Translations under genes and position numbers: made by a program
In this document: positions 1 through 9,128 of the stretch, piece by piece
Numbering within the stretch: position 1 is the stretch's first letter
How the letters are laid out: each line of letters begins with the position of its first letter
DNA from: Martinezella rhizogenes
GTDB taxonomy: Bacteria > Pseudomonadota > Alphaproteobacteria > Rhizobiales > Rhizobiaceae
Reading direction: 5' to 3'
Length of the DNA stretch: 64,000 nt
Assembly: GCA_013322215.1 (NCBI GenBank)
Contig: JAAMEZ010000002.1
Coordinates: 124,001-188,000 of the forward strand
Notes under the pieces: generated by a model
Databases searched by the model: none
The model's input: the letters and a program-made list of their open reading frames with translations, nothing else
Told to the model about the DNA's origin: nothing

Positions 1-122
1 AAGGGCGGGTTGTTCGGATACGAGCCGACATTCAAGACATCGGCGGCATAGGCAAAGTGGCTTCCGCCGGCCAGGCCGACGGCGGTCGCAAGGACCAGCA
101 GACTGCGACGAGTAATGGGCAT
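1..122 (-). CDS. ABC transporter periplasmic solute-binding protein (5' end only)
   Basis: Only the first 40 codons are in the window; the gene runs off the left edge. The ATG follows a GGGAG ribosome-binding site. The product begins MPITRRSLLVLATAVGLAG and continues to a likely cleavage site after AYA, a classic Sec signal peptide with a twin Arg, followed by DVLNVGSYPNNPP, typical of the first strand of periplasmic binding proteins. It lies 82 bases downstream of the class I aminotransferase on the same strand and probably carries the transport function of that cluster. The substrate cannot be told from this fragment. Confidence 0.72.
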   Translation of the reverse strand, partial: MPITRRSLLVLATAVGLAGGSHFAYAADVLNVGSYPNNPP

Positions 123-204
123 TTTCTTGGTCTCCCTCTGGTTATGGCTGCGGGCTTTTCCTCTCACCCACGGTATTCCCCGTCCGCCCGCTCGGGCGGC
201 CGTA

Positions 205-1413
205 TCATGTCATCGCGTTGACCATGCGATCGAGCGCGATGCGCATCTGCTCGGTTTCGCGGAAGGTGCACATGCGCAGGAAGGCTCGGGACGCATCGCC
301 GAAGTGATATCCAGGCGCCAGGCCGACGCGGGCCGTTTCGAGGATGCGCTCGCAGAGCGCCGTCGCATCCGGTTCGCCCTGTAGCGCGAAGAAGGCGTAC
401 ATGCCGCCGCGCGGCTTCTCCGGCAGGATCATGCCCTGTATCTTCGGCAGCTTCTCATAGGCCAGATCGAGGCCGGCCTTGATGCGTCCGCGGATTTCCG
501 AAACCAACGGCTCGCCTTCACGCAGAGCGGCGGCGGCACCGGCCTGAACCATGGCCGAGGTGCCGCTGTTGATATATTGCGTCGTGGCGCCGAGCTGGTC
601 GGCAATGGCAGACGGGTGCGTCAGCCAGCCGACGCGCCAGCCGGTCATCGCCCAGGCCTTGGAAAAGCTGTTGATCGCGATCACACGATCGCCATCCTCG
701 GCCACCTGCAGGATCGACGGGGCGATGTCGCCGTCGAAATAGAGGCGGGCATAGACCTCGTCGGAGATGATCCAGATGCCGGTGCGGCGGCTGAAATCCA
801 AGAGCGCCTGCATTTCTTCGCGCGTGGCTGTCCAGCCAGTCGGATTGGAAGGAGTCGAGAGGAAGATGGCGCGGGTGCGGGCATCGCAACGGGCAAAAAG
901 CTTGTCGAGGTCGAGGCGCCAGTCGGTATCGAAATCGAGCGACACGGCGCGGGGCTCGCCGCCGATCAGGTGGATGGCGTTGTGGATGTTCGGCCATTGT
1001 GGCGCGACATAGACGACGTTGGTGCCGACATCGACGAGCAGTTCGAGCGCCATATAGAGCGCCTGCATGCCACCGGGCGCGACCGTCGTGCGCTCGATCG
1101 GGATGGGGCGGCCGTGCCAGTGCGTCTGATAGTCCGACAGGGCTTCGTTCAGCGTCGCGAGCCCCCGCATATTCGGAACGTAGAAGGTGGCGCCGTCGTC
1201 GAGCGTCTTCTTAGCAGCATCGCGGATGAACTCCGGCGTCACGATATCGCCTTCGCCGAACCAGAGCGGAATGACGCCGCCAAGTTCGCGGGCGCGTTTG
1301 GCCAGGACGGCGATGTTGTCGGTGCGCATGTCGCGGATCTGAGCGCGAATGCCTTCGAGGGCATCGCGGCTTGATATCGCGTTCGGCAGGTTATGCTGCG
1401 GTAGAAGAGACAA
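205..1413 (-). CDS. PLP-dependent class I/II aminotransferase
   Basis: This is a 402-residue fold-type I aminotransferase, the normal length for the aspartate aminotransferase superfamily. It transfers an amino group through pyridoxal phosphate in the cytoplasm. Visible signatures are SNPTGW near residue 190, the ISDEVYA strand whose Asp contacts the cofactor, and SFSKAWAMTGWRVGW near 250-265 with the Schiff-base Lys. It is the third enzyme gene of a minus-strand cluster with an HpcH/HpaI aldolase and a class V aminotransferase, followed by a binding-protein gene. That context suggests catabolism of an imported amino compound; the real substrate is unknown. Confidence 0.9.
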   Translation of the reverse strand: MSLLPQHNLPNAISSRDALEGIRAQIRDMRTDNIAVLAKRARELGGVIPLWFGEGDIVTPEFIRDAAKKTLDDGATFYVPNMRGLATLNEALSDYQTHWHGRPIPIERTTVAPGGMQALYMALELLVDVGTNVVYVAPQWPNIHNAIHLIGGEPRAVSLDFDTDWRLDLDKLFARCDARTRAIFLSTPSNPTGWTATREEMQALLDFSRRTGIWIISDEVYARLYFDGDIAPSILQVAEDGDRVIAINSFSKAWAMTGWRVGWLTHPSAIADQLGATTQYINSGTSAMVQAGAAAALREGEPLVSEIRGRIKAGLDLAYEKLPKIQGMILPEKPRGGMYAFFALQGEPDATALCERILETARVGLAPGYHFGDASRAFLRMCTFRETEQMRIALDRMVNAMT

Positions 1414-1607
1414 GGAATTTCCCCTGGGAATTCGGTATTGAAGGGTTCAAACGGCCGCGGCAGCTTTCACTTGAGCAACCCCTCAATTTCGAATGGTTAT
1501 CCAAAAACAACTGCATTTCAAGGACAAATTTTAAGCTTAAAAAGTCTACCTTCCTGCTCGGTTTTCCGTTGCCCTTCCATGCGGTAACTCTCTGATAAAA
1601 ATCAGCT

Positions 1608-2384
1608 TTATTTCTTCGCTCCGCCATGTTTTCCCGCTCTTGCGGCATCGACGCCGGCAGCCAGGCTTGCACCGAGAAACATTGTGTCGCTTGCCAGCAT
1701 GAAGAAGCTTATGCCAGCTTCCGACCATGCGCCGATATCGTCCGCCGAAGGGCGGAAGATGCCGACCGCTCGGCCGGCAGACAGGGCGGTCTTTGTGATT
1801 GTGTTGATCGCCGCATCGAGCCTGTCCTTGCCCGCGGGACCCATAGCATCGATCGAGACGGAGAGATCGCCGGGGCCGATGAAGATCAGGTCGACGCCAT
1901 CGACGGCCGCGATCTCGGCGATATTGGCAAGCCCCTCGGCCGTTTCGACCTGGATGGCAAGCACGAGTTCGGCGTTGGCCTTGGCGAGGTAATCCGGAAT
2001 GCGGTAACCATAAGCGGCCGCACGACCCGGACCGACGCCGCGCGCGCCGAGCGGGGGATAGCGCGTGGCCTTGACGGTGGCGCGAGCCTGCTCCGCCGTC
2101 GAAACGCGGGGCACGAGAACACCTGCGGCACCCGCATCCAGAACGGCCGCGATATCTTCAGCCGCATGGCCGGGTACGCGGACCATCGCGGGAACGCGAT
2201 GGACGTCGGCTGCGCGGATCAGATCCTCGATGCGCTCGCGGCTGATCTGCGAATGCTCCCAGTCGATGCAGAGGAAATCGACGCCGGAGGCTGCCGTGAC
2301 TTCGATGGCGACAGGATGCGGAATGGCCGCAAACGTGCCGACGAGCAGCTTCTGTTCCATACAGTTCCGGCGGAAATCGCTCAT
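1608..2384 (-). CDS. HpcH/HpaI family aldolase
   Basis: The product belongs to the HpcH/HpaI (2-oxo-3-deoxy acid or 4-hydroxy-2-oxoheptanedioate) aldolase family, metal-dependent class II enzymes that cleave hydroxy-keto acids to pyruvate plus an aldehyde. Motifs are FLCIDWEHS (active-site region with metal-linked Glu and His), the substrate-binding GARGVGPGRAAAYG, VQVETAEGL and DLIFIGPGDLS. Length (about 258 residues) is typical. I chose the ATG at 2384 because GAGG lies 6 bases before it; an in-frame ATG at 2396 with GGAGG 11 bases upstream is possible. It sits between two aminotransferase genes on the same strand, so its substrate may be a transamination product. Confidence 0.88.
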   Translation of the reverse strand: MSDFRRNCMEQKLLVGTFAAIPHPVAIEVTAASGVDFLCIDWEHSQISRERIEDLIRAADVHRVPAMVRVPGHAAEDIAAVLDAGAAGVLVPRVSTAEQARATVKATRYPPLGARGVGPGRAAAYGYRIPDYLAKANAELVLAIQVETAEGLANIAEIAAVDGVDLIFIGPGDLSVSIDAMGPAGKDRLDAAINTITKTALSAGRAVGIFRPSADDIGAWSEAGISFFMLASDTMFLGASLAAGVDAARAGKHGGAKK

Positions 2385-2446
2385 CGGCATCCTCATATTT
2401 CAGCGGTCCTCCCCACGAGGGATAGGCCGAAAAGACACAGGGCAAT

Positions 2447-2467
2447 CTGCCCCGAATTTCGGGGCAG
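2447..2467. repeat. Near-perfect inverted repeat (10-base arms)
   Basis: CTGCCCCGAA and TTCGGGGCAG face each other around a single T. The hairpin lies in the 152-base gap after the class V aminotransferase and before the aldolase, all on the minus strand. Neither side has a U-tract, so it is not a standard intrinsic terminator; it may be an RNA-stabilising or attenuating hairpin, or a protein site. Confidence 0.6.
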
Positions 2468-2548
2468 CTTCCGTGCCGATCTGGCACCGGCACGGAGGCA
2501 TTGCGGTGGCGGAGTTGTTCGGGCGCCGCCACCGCTCACAGGCACGGC

Positions 2549-3829
2549 TTACTTGCGCCGCGCCATGATCTCGGTCAGGACCGCGTCGAACCGGGCGATC
2601 TCCTCGACCTTGTTATAATGCACCAGCGACACGCGGATGGCACCTGTTTCCATGGAAAGACCCAGGCGCTTCATCAGGCGCGGTGCGAACATGTGGCCGT
2701 CGCGCAGGCCGATGCGCTGCTTGCCCATCTCATCGGCAAATTCCTGCGGCGTGATGCCTGGCATGTTGAAGCAGATCGTGGGAACGCGCTGCTCAAGGCG
2801 GCTCTCGTCGGAGATGCCGTAGATCACCGCGCCGTGACGCTTGAGCACCGCGATCATCTCGCGCGAAAGCATCAGTTCGTACCGGCGGATCGCGCCCATG
2901 GCGGCGGCGAGCGCCTCACGGCGGCTATGGTTGCCATCAGTCAGGAAACGGCGGCCGAGACCTTCCAGATATTTGACCGCGGCATTCATTCCGGCGACGT
3001 TCTCATAGGTGAAGGTGCCGACCTCGATCTTGTAGGGCGGCACGTCCGGAATGAAATCCTCCTTGAATGTGGGAAGCTTGACCAGCGCGTCATAGCGGCC
3101 CCACAGGAAGCCCATATGCGGCGAGAAATTCTTGTAGCCGGAGCAGACGAGGTAGTCGCAGCCCCAGGCCTGCACGTCGATCAGGCCATGCGGGCCGTAG
3201 TGGACGCAATCGAGGAAGGTTTCGGCGCCGGCCGCCTGCGCCAGTTTGCAGACGGCGGCGACATCGACGATCGTGCCGATGGAATGGGCCGTCACGGTGC
3301 AGGCGACGAGTCGGGTCTTGTCGTTGAGCAGCGGCTTCAGATCTTCCACATGCAGCGTGCCGTCCTCGCGTATGCGCCACCAGACGATCTTGGCGCCATC
3401 GGCTTCCAGCGCCATCCAGGTGGCGATGTTGGCGTCGTGATCCATGTCGGTGACGACGATTTCGTTGCGATTGCCGAGCAGCTTGGCAATGCCGAGGCTC
3501 ACAAGCCGAATGAAGGATGTGGCGTTCTGGCCGAAGGAGATTTCTTCCGGGCGATAGGCATTAACAAGCATGGCGACGCTTTCGCGCGCTTCTTCCAGAT
3601 TGCGGTCGACGCCCTGGCTATGCTGGTATTTCGCCATACGCTGGACGTTGAAATCGATCAGGTGGTTGGCAACCGCATCGACCACCGTCTGGGGCACCTG
3701 TGCGCCGCCCGCATTGTCGAGAAAGATGAAATCGCCGGCCTTCTGGATGGCCGGGAACATGGCGCGGACCTCGTCGACCGGAAAGCTGTTGTGACCGACG
3801 AATTGCGATGCGGAAGCGGCGGAGCTCAT
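2549..3829 (-). CDS. Class V aminotransferase, cysteine desulfurase-like
   Basis: This 426-residue PLP enzyme is of the class V (NifS/SufS-like) fold. It shows [11 protein letters not shown] near residue 35, [12 protein letters not shown] near 128, the stacking His region [22 protein letters not shown] around 210 and the Lys loop [14 protein letters not shown] near 233. This pattern fits the 'cysteine desulfurase-like' subfamily found in catabolic clusters rather than true SufS or IscS; no scaffold or other suf genes are nearby. It is the first gene after the GntR regulator, with a palindromic site just upstream, so it is probably regulator-controlled. The substrate is unknown. Confidence 0.85.
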   Translation of the reverse strand: MSSAASASQFVGHNSFPVDEVRAMFPAIQKAGDFIFLDNAGGAQVPQTVVDAVANHLIDFNVQRMAKYQHSQGVDRNLEEARESVAMLVNAYRPEEISFGQNATSFIRLVSLGIAKLLGNRNEIVVTDMDHDANIATWMALEADGAKIVWWRIREDGTLHVEDLKPLLNDKTRLVACTVTAHSIGTIVDVAAVCKLAQAAGAETFLDCVHYGPHGLIDVQAWGCDYLVCSGYKNFSPHMGFLWGRYDALVKLPTFKEDFIPDVPPYKIEVGTFTYENVAGMNAAVKYLEGLGRRFLTDGNHSRREALAAAMGAIRRYELMLSREMIAVLKRHGAVIYGISDESRLEQRVPTICFNMPGITPQEFADEMGKQRIGLRDGHMFAPRLMKRLGLSMETGAIRVSLVHYNKVEEIARFDAVLTEIMARRK

Positions 3830-3866
3830 GGGGATCTCGCTCTGGATGTTGGGATTGAAACCTCTA

Positions 3867-3888
3867 TTTTGATCATTTGATCACAAAA
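3867..3888. promoter_or_regulatory. Probable GntR operator upstream of the class V aminotransferase gene
   Basis: The arms TTTTGATCA and TGATCA(C)AAAA surround a TT centre, giving a 22-base AT-rich palindrome with one interruption. It sits 38-60 bases before the aminotransferase start and after the stop of the GntR gene. FadR/VanR-type GntR proteins bind short palindromes in this position, so it is a plausible site for the adjacent regulator. No binding data can be read from sequence. Confidence 0.55.
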
Positions 3889-3930
3889 TACTTTAAGGTT
3901 CAATCAAATTTCTCGCTCTCTTTTTTGGGT

Positions 3931-4647
3931 TTAGCGGCGGGCCGAGCCCTTGCGCGGCTCGTCCTGCGTGGCCGGACAATAATCCCGCAGGATCTCGTGG
4001 GTGCGTTTGATATCGGCGACGACGCCGTCTCGGGCTGCGGTGAAGTCGCCGGCTTTCAAGGCCTTGACGATGGCAACATGCTCGCCGGCGGGGTCGAGCT
4101 CGCCGCTGCGCATCAAAGGCTCGACAGATGCGGAGAGCATGCGCATGTAGGGGCCGAAGCGCAGCCACAAGGTCTCTATGAGCTGCAGCAGCACCTCGGA
4201 GCCGGAGGCGCGGTAGATGGTGAAATGGAACTGCTGGTTCTTGGCCATCAGGTCGTAGACGTTGGCGCCGAGGCCGATCACATGCTGCTCGCCGGCGATG
4301 CGCTCAAGTGTCTCAATGTCTGTCGGGGTGAGGTTCGGTATGCCGAGTTCGGCGGCCAGGCCTTCGACGGCGATGCGGGCGCGGCAGAGATCGTCCAGGC
4401 GGCCGAGGGTGACGATCGGAATGCGGGCCGAGCCGTTTGCCGCGACTTCGAGCGCATTTTCGGCCGCCAGCCGCCGCAAGGCCTCACGCACAGGCATGTT
4501 GCTGGTTCCGAAGGTTTCGGCGAGCGAGGCGATGGTCAGTGTCTGGCCGGGATCGAAATTGCCGGCCATGAGCGCGTTTCTGAGCTGCTGATAGACGCTC
4601 TCCTGGATCGTCGTTCTGGAGGACACCGGTTCCAGGGCTATGCGCAC
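3931..4647 (-). CDS. GntR family regulator with FCD domain
   Basis: A 238-residue FadR-subfamily GntR repressor. The N-terminal winged helix (about residues 10-75) contains SVYQQLRNALMAGNFDPG, TFGTSNMPVREALRRL and an ENALEV wing; the rest is an all-helical FCD ligand domain with conserved His residues (QQFHFTIY, EHVAIV) that usually bind a metal and a carboxylate effector. AAGGAAG precedes the ATG. It heads the minus-strand catabolic cluster, 101 bases before the class V aminotransferase, and the intervening palindrome is its most likely target. Confidence 0.92.
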   Translation of the reverse strand: MRIALEPVSSRTTIQESVYQQLRNALMAGNFDPGQTLTIASLAETFGTSNMPVREALRRLAAENALEVAANGSARIPIVTLGRLDDLCRARIAVEGLAAELGIPNLTPTDIETLERIAGEQHVIGLGANVYDLMAKNQQFHFTIYRASGSEVLLQLIETLWLRFGPYMRMLSASVEPLMRSGELDPAGEHVAIVKALKAGDFTAARDGVVADIKRTHEILRDYCPATQDEPRKGSARR

Positions 4648-4731
4648 GCTCGCTTCCTTTTCGCTTCGCAGGATTCGTTCATGGTAGAACGAAGGGCGGG
4701 CGAAAGGAAAGAGGGCTCCCGGATCGGGTGG

Positions 4732-5679
4732 TCAGGCCTCCTCGGGCTGCCAGCCTGCCTCATCGACCGGCTTGTTCTTCGCCGGAGCCTTGCGTAAGCC
4801 AAGGACGACACCGATGAGTGCGAGCGCGCCGCCGATCGCATGATAGAAATGCAGCTGTTCTCCGAGAAGCGCCCAGGCCAGAGCCGCAACGATGATCGGC
4901 AGAAGATTGATCAGCAGCGAGGTGCGGCTGGCTCCAAGCTTGTGGATGCCGATCATCCAGCAGAAAGGGGCGACCAGCGAAGTCGGGATCGCGGCATAGA
5001 GGATCAGCGGCAGGTTTGTCGTCGTAATCGGCGAGATATCGCCCATCAGGAAGATCGGGATCAGCAAAAGGGTCGAAAAGCCGATCTGCCAGAAGAGCTG
5101 CTGCCACATCGAAAGCGGCATTGCCCAGCGCCTTAGCATGACACCGTAGAGCGCATTCGAGAGAACAGCGACGATCATCAGGCCGTCGCCGATGTGGAAG
5201 CCGCCGTTGACCAGCCGCATGGGGTTACCTTGCGAGGTCAGATAGATGAGCCCGATCAAAGAGATGGCGCCACCTGCAATGCTTGCTGCGGTCAATTTTT
5301 CAGAGGCCAGCAGGCTTGCGAAAAACGTCGACAGTAACGGCATAAGGGCAAGCATGACGCCCATGTTGACGGCGGAGGTGGTCTTGGCTGCCTCATAGGC
5401 GAGGCTCTGATAGATCACCATGCCGAGCGCGCCGAGAATAGCGAGTTTCAGCCAGTGCTGCCGAAGCAGGGCGCGGTTGCGCCACGCCTCCCGGCCGACG
5501 AAGGGCAGGAGCACTAGGAAGGCGAGCAGCCAGCGATAGAAGGAGATGGAGCCCGGCGAAATCACGCCGGCGGATGCCTTGGTGACGACGGTATTGCCCG
5601 ACCAGATCAGCACCGTCAGCAGCGGCGCAAGTCCGGCCGCGCTGATTATGGATGCGGAAGCGTTCGGCTGAGTGCTCAT
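4732..5679 (-). CDS. EamA/DMT superfamily transporter
   Basis: The product (315 residues) has the ten-helix, two-EamA-repeat layout of drug/metabolite transporters in the inner membrane. Landmarks are LLTVLIWSGNTVVTKAS in helix 1, the basic segment after helix 2, and the second repeat ending ALIGVVLGLRKAP. The open frame extends upstream to 5877, but the ATG at 5679 follows GAGAGACC and starts just before helix 1; the longer form would run through the promoter region. It is divergent from an AraC regulator, which suggests exporter and regulator work as a pair, as in NimR/NimT-type arrangements. The substrate is unknown. Confidence 0.88.
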   Translation of the reverse strand: MSTQPNASASIISAAGLAPLLTVLIWSGNTVVTKASAGVISPGSISFYRWLLAFLVLLPFVGREAWRNRALLRQHWLKLAILGALGMVIYQSLAYEAAKTTSAVNMGVMLALMPLLSTFFASLLASEKLTAASIAGGAISLIGLIYLTSQGNPMRLVNGGFHIGDGLMIVAVLSNALYGVMLRRWAMPLSMWQQLFWQIGFSTLLLIPIFLMGDISPITTTNLPLILYAAIPTSLVAPFCWMIGIHKLGASRTSLLINLLPIIVAALAWALLGEQLHFYHAIGGALALIGVVLGLRKAPAKNKPVDEAGWQPEEA

Positions 5680-5818
5680 ATGAATGGTCTCTCGTCGTCT
5701 TCTGACTTGGGGCGAAACGAAGGAGGGCGGATAGGGTTTGCCATCCCAGAGACTTTGTACTACCTGTCCGAATTCTGGTATATAGCGAGAATAAGACAAG
5801 CAGTAGCGAAATGAGGAC

Positions 5819-6580
5819 ATGTCCAGCAGGCCTCCGCGCATCGAGGGCGATCCGCCGAACCCGGTTTCCTTCCGCACCGAGAATTATAGAGCGGGCACGG
5901 TTTTCCCCAAAAAGAGCCAGCCCTGGGGCGAGCTCAATTATGCGATTACCGGCGTTGCCGATTTCGACATCGAGGGCGTGCGCTATCTGTCGCCGCCGCA
6001 TTACGCCATCTGGCTGCCGCCGGAGACGATGCACGGCGCCGCGATCCAGCACGATCTGCGCTATGCGACCGTCTATGTCGAACGCGCTCTTTGCGCGAAC
6101 CTGCCGTCCAAGCCTTCTACGCTCAGCATTAGTCCGCTGCTGAAGGCGATCCTGGCGGATTTCGCGGCGCGCGACGTCACCATGCCGGAAACGGCGGAGG
6201 ACCTGCGGCTCGCGCAGGTTCTGGTCGATCAGATTCGACTGGCGCCGCGCTGCGAGAGCTATTTGCCGATTTCCGACGATCCGTTGCTCGGCCCGGTGCT
6301 CAATGCCCTGCAGTCCGCCCCCGGCGACCGACATTCTCTTGCGGAGTGGGCACGCAGAATGGGGACGACGGAACGTACGCTGTCGCGCCGGTGTCAGGAC
6401 GATCTAGGCCTTTCCTTCAACGAGTGGCGACAGCGATTGAAGCTCGTTGCCGCGCTGTCGATGGTCGAGGCCGGCGAGCCTGTACACCGGATCGCAACGC
6501 AGCTGGGCTACAGCAACGCATCGGCCTTCATCGCCATGTTCCGCCGGATGACCGGCACGAGCCCGACGCAGATGCGATAG
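5819..6580 (+). CDS. AraC family regulator with N-terminal cupin domain
   Basis: A 253-residue regulator with an N-terminal cupin-like sensing domain (residues about 15-100; LPPETMHGA resembles the cupin metal-binding strand) and a C-terminal double helix-turn-helix. The DNA-binding part shows SLAEWARRMGTTERTLSRR and the AraC signature from VHRIATQLGYSNASAFIAMFR to GTSPTQ. It is divergent from the DMT transporter with a 139-base shared control region that contains a TATATA-like -10 on its own strand. It resembles NimR-type regulators controlling an adjacent exporter. Confidence 0.9.
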   Translation: MSSRPPRIEGDPPNPVSFRTENYRAGTVFPKKSQPWGELNYAITGVADFDIEGVRYLSPPHYAIWLPPETMHGAAIQHDLRYATVYVERALCANLPSKPSTLSISPLLKAILADFAARDVTMPETAEDLRLAQVLVDQIRLAPRCESYLPISDDPLLGPVLNALQSAPGDRHSLAEWARRMGTTERTLSRRCQDDLGLSFNEWRQRLKLVAALSMVEAGEPVHRIATQLGYSNASAFIAMFRRMTGTSPTQMR

Positions 6581-6585
6581 ATCTT

Positions 6586-6668
6586 AGCGCATTTCCAGGA
6601 AAGTGCGCGGCGGTTTTCCGTTCGGAATGCGCGAGGAAATAAGAAGATAGAGCGTTTTCGCGATCCGG
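6586..6668. repeat. RIME-like rhizobial intergenic element, copy 1
   Basis: GCGCATTTCC...GGAATGCGC forms a palindrome around CGGTTTTCCGTTCGG, followed by the AGATAGAGCGTTTTCGCGATCC tail in two blocks (6646-6668). This matches the Rhizobium-specific intergenic mosaic element pattern. It fills the gap between the convergent AraC and sigma factor genes. Two related copies lie at 21781 and 38978. Confidence 0.8.
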
Positions 6669-6685
6669 AGAACAGCGGAAATACT

Positions 6686-7570
6686 CTACGGCTCGATCAA
6701 AACGATCTCCAGCTTGCGCAGTTCTTCCGGATCGGCCATCGCATCGATGACAGTAATCATGCCATCTGCATTGAGGGTGCAGCGAAGGGCGATACGCAGC
6801 TGCCCGCCGATAACAACGATGGCACCGACTGCGCCGTTGATGACCGCCAGCCGGGCTCCCCGTGCGCGGCCCTGGAAGGTCTTGGCAACGTCGGCGCGCC
6901 CGCGGATTTCGCCGGCAGATCCCATGCTGGCCGCAACCGCATCCGGCCGGAAGACGGCTTCGGGGTCGAGGACGGCGAGCAGCGCCTGCAGGTCGCCGTC
7001 GCGCGAGGCGGTGAAAAAGGCGTCAATGACGTGGCGCTGGCGGGTGAGATCGGCCTCCGTCGTCGCTGGCGTGTCTTGCACTCGGCGGCGGGCACGGCTC
7101 GCGAGCTGGCGCGTCGCGACCGTAGTGCGTCCCAGAATCGGGGCGATATCGTCGAAGGACAAGTCGAACATATCGTGCAAGACAAAAGCAAGCCGTTCGG
7201 CCGGATTGAGCTTTTCCAGGACCACCAGCAGGGCGAGGCCGATGGAGTCCGCCAGCAGAGCGTCCTGTTCCGGGTCGGTGCCATTGCCGGCCTCATGCAC
7301 CACCATGGGCTCGGGAACATGGATGGTCAGTGGCTCCTCGCGGCGGGATTTGCGCGACCGCAGCAGATCGAGGCAGATGCGGGCCGTCACCGTCGTTAGC
7401 CAGCCGCTCAGATTTTCGACGTCGGACGTATCGCTCCTCATCAGGCGCAGCCACGTCTCCTGCACCGCATCTTCCGCCTCCGTGCGCGAGCCGAGCATGC
7501 GATAGGCGACGGCGCGCAGATGCGGCCGGTTCGCCTCGAATTTCTCTGCCTGCCATTTTTTTTCGTCCAT
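6686..7570 (-). CDS. ECF41-type RNA polymerase sigma factor (SigJ-like)
   Basis: A 294-residue extracytoplasmic-function sigma factor with the long C-terminal extension of the ECF41 group. Region 2 contains YRMLGSRTEAEDAVQETWLRL (two blocks) and region 4 contains LSFDDIAPILGRTTVATRQLASRARRR (two blocks); residues 180-294 form a SnoaL/NTF2-like domain (FFTASRDGDLQALLAVLD). In ECF41 proteins this extension, not a separate anti-sigma factor, controls activity. The divergent neighbour is a carboxymuconolactone decarboxylase/AhpD-type gene, the standard ECF41 partner. Confidence 0.9.
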   Translation of the reverse strand: MDEKKWQAEKFEANRPHLRAVAYRMLGSRTEAEDAVQETWLRLMRSDTSDVENLSGWLTTVTARICLDLLRSRKSRREEPLTIHVPEPMVVHEAGNGTDPEQDALLADSIGLALLVVLEKLNPAERLAFVLHDMFDLSFDDIAPILGRTTVATRQLASRARRRVQDTPATTEADLTRQRHVIDAFFTASRDGDLQALLAVLDPEAVFRPDAVAASMGSAGEIRGRADVAKTFQGRARGARLAVINGAVGAIVVIGGQLRIALRCTLNADGMITVIDAMADPEELRKLEIVLIEP

Positions 7571-7703
7571 CGGTCACATCTCCTCATCCTGCTCCGTCAA
7601 ACCCATGACGAACGAAATCCGGCCGGTGTGACATCGGATCGGCAGGAAAGTGCATCGTCGGGAGATGAGCCGCAACAGGCTCTCGCAACAAGAGGAAAGA
7701 AAC

Positions 7704-8162
7704 ATGCAAGCTCGTATGAAGAACCCCGCCCTTGTCCTGCCCGAAACCCTGCAGGCTCTTTTGGCTGTCAGCAATTCGATTAAGGATCGCGGCCTCTCGG
7801 AAAATACCATGGACCTCGTGCATCTGCGCGTGAGCCAGATCAATGGCTGCAGCGTCTGCACCGACATGGGCTTTCGCAAGCTGCAGAAAGCCGGTGAGAC
7901 GGTGGAACGCATCGTCGGTGTCTCCGCCTGGCGGGAGATGCCCTATTTTTCCGATGCCGAACGCGCCGCTCTGGCGCTCGGGGAAGCCATCACCCGGCTC
8001 GCCGACCGACCAGACGCCGTCACCGACGAGATCTGGAACGAGGCCACGCGGCACTACGACGAGAAGGCACTCTCTGCCCTCATTGTTGCGATCGCGATCG
8101 ACAATGTCTGGAACCGGCTGAACTCGACGGTTCGTCAGCCGGCGGGTGCTTCCTGGAACTGA
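7704..8162 (+). CDS. Carboxymuconolactone decarboxylase / AhpD-like alkylhydroperoxidase
   Basis: A 152-residue all-helical protein with the AhpD core motif INGCSVCTDMGF (CxxC about residues 51-54), which in AhpD enzymes is a redox-active disulfide used to reduce peroxides. The ATG at 7704 follows AGAGGAAAG; the open frame starts earlier (7650) but without such a site. It is divergent from the ECF41 sigma factor and is almost certainly its target, since ECF41 genes are typically paired with carboxymuconolactone decarboxylase, oxidoreductase or epimerase genes. Its physiological substrate is unknown. Confidence 0.88.
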   Translation: MQARMKNPALVLPETLQALLAVSNSIKDRGLSENTMDLVHLRVSQINGCSVCTDMGFRKLQKAGETVERIVGVSAWREMPYFSDAERAALALGEAITRLADRPDAVTDEIWNEATRHYDEKALSALIVAIAIDNVWNRLNSTVRQPAGASWN

Positions 8163-8216
8163 TTGTCCGCAACTGGCGCCACCTTCTTCCGAGAGGGAAG
8201 AAGGTGGTCTGCTTTT

Positions 8217-9128
8217 TCAAGCTTCGCCGACCCGCGAGGTTGCCAGCAGCTTCGCCAGCCAGTCGACGAAAACGCGTACCTTGTTGCTCAGGTGCCGGTT
8301 GGGTGGATAGACGATGTGCATGGGCAGCGTCGGCCGTGTCCAACTGGAGAGGACGGGCACGAGATCGCCCTTGGCAAGGGCATCCCGCGCCATGAAGCTT
8401 GGAACTTGCGCGATGCCGAGGCCGGTCATGGCTGCTTGCAGATAGCTGCGGCTGTCATTGACCGAGAGGATGTAGCGCGGGGTAATTTCCAGCGACTCGT
8501 TGCCGTGTTCGAACAGGAAAGGAATCGTTCGGCCGGTTTGCGCGCGGAAATAGCTGACCGCGTAGTGACTGGTTTCCAGCTCTTCCGGCCGCTCGGGGAT
8601 GCCGTGCTTCTCGATATAGAGCGGAGCCGCGCAGGTGACGAGATGGATCTCGCCGACGCGACGGGCGATCAGCGACTGGTCGCTCGGCATGCCGGCGCGC
8701 AGCGCGCAGTCGACATTCTCGGCGAGATAGTCGACCAGCCGGTCGCCAACGCCGAGGTCGATATGGATGTCGGGATAGCGCTGATGGAAATCGCAAAGCG
8801 CCGGCATGACGATCTTCTCGGCAAAGGCGCCGGCCATTTCGACACGCAGCCGACCGCTCGGCAGGCTCTGCGAATTGCTGATGCTGCCGTCCAGTTCCTC
8901 GATTTCAGAGAGGATCTGAATGGCGCGCTCATAATAGAGGGCACCATCCGTCGTCACCATGACGCGGCGGGTGGTGCGATTGAGGAGCTTGGCATGCAGA
9001 TGCGCCTCGAGCGACTGGATGAGCGTCGTCACCGTCGCCTTCGGCATGGAGAGGGCTGCTGCGGCGCGGGTAAAGTTACCCGTCTCCACCACGCGCGCGA
9101 ATGCCCGCATTGCTGATAACTGGTCCAT
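8217..9128 (-). CDS. LysR family regulator
   Basis: A 303-residue LysR-type regulator: winged HTH at residues 1-60 (MDQLSAMRAFARVVETGNF, then FTRAAAALSMPKATVT) and a periplasmic-binding-like effector domain. The frame extends to 9299, but the ATG at 9128 gives the normal LysR N-terminus. It faces the hydrolase/RND genes across a 232-base intergenic region holding AACAA-N4-TTGTT (9224-9237). The layout suggests it controls the RND operon, though this is inference from position. Confidence 0.9.
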   Translation of the reverse strand: MDQLSAMRAFARVVETGNFTRAAAALSMPKATVTTLIQSLEAHLHAKLLNRTTRRVMVTTDGALYYERAIQILSEIEELDGSISNSQSLPSGRLRVEMAGAFAEKIVMPALCDFHQRYPDIHIDLGVGDRLVDYLAENVDCALRAGMPSDQSLIARRVGEIHLVTCAAPLYIEKHGIPERPEELETSHYAVSYFRAQTGRTIPFLFEHGNESLEITPRYILSVNDSRSYLQAAMTGLGIAQVPSFMARDALAKGDLVPVLSSWTRPTLPMHIVYPPNRHLSNKVRVFVDWLAKLLATSRVGEA

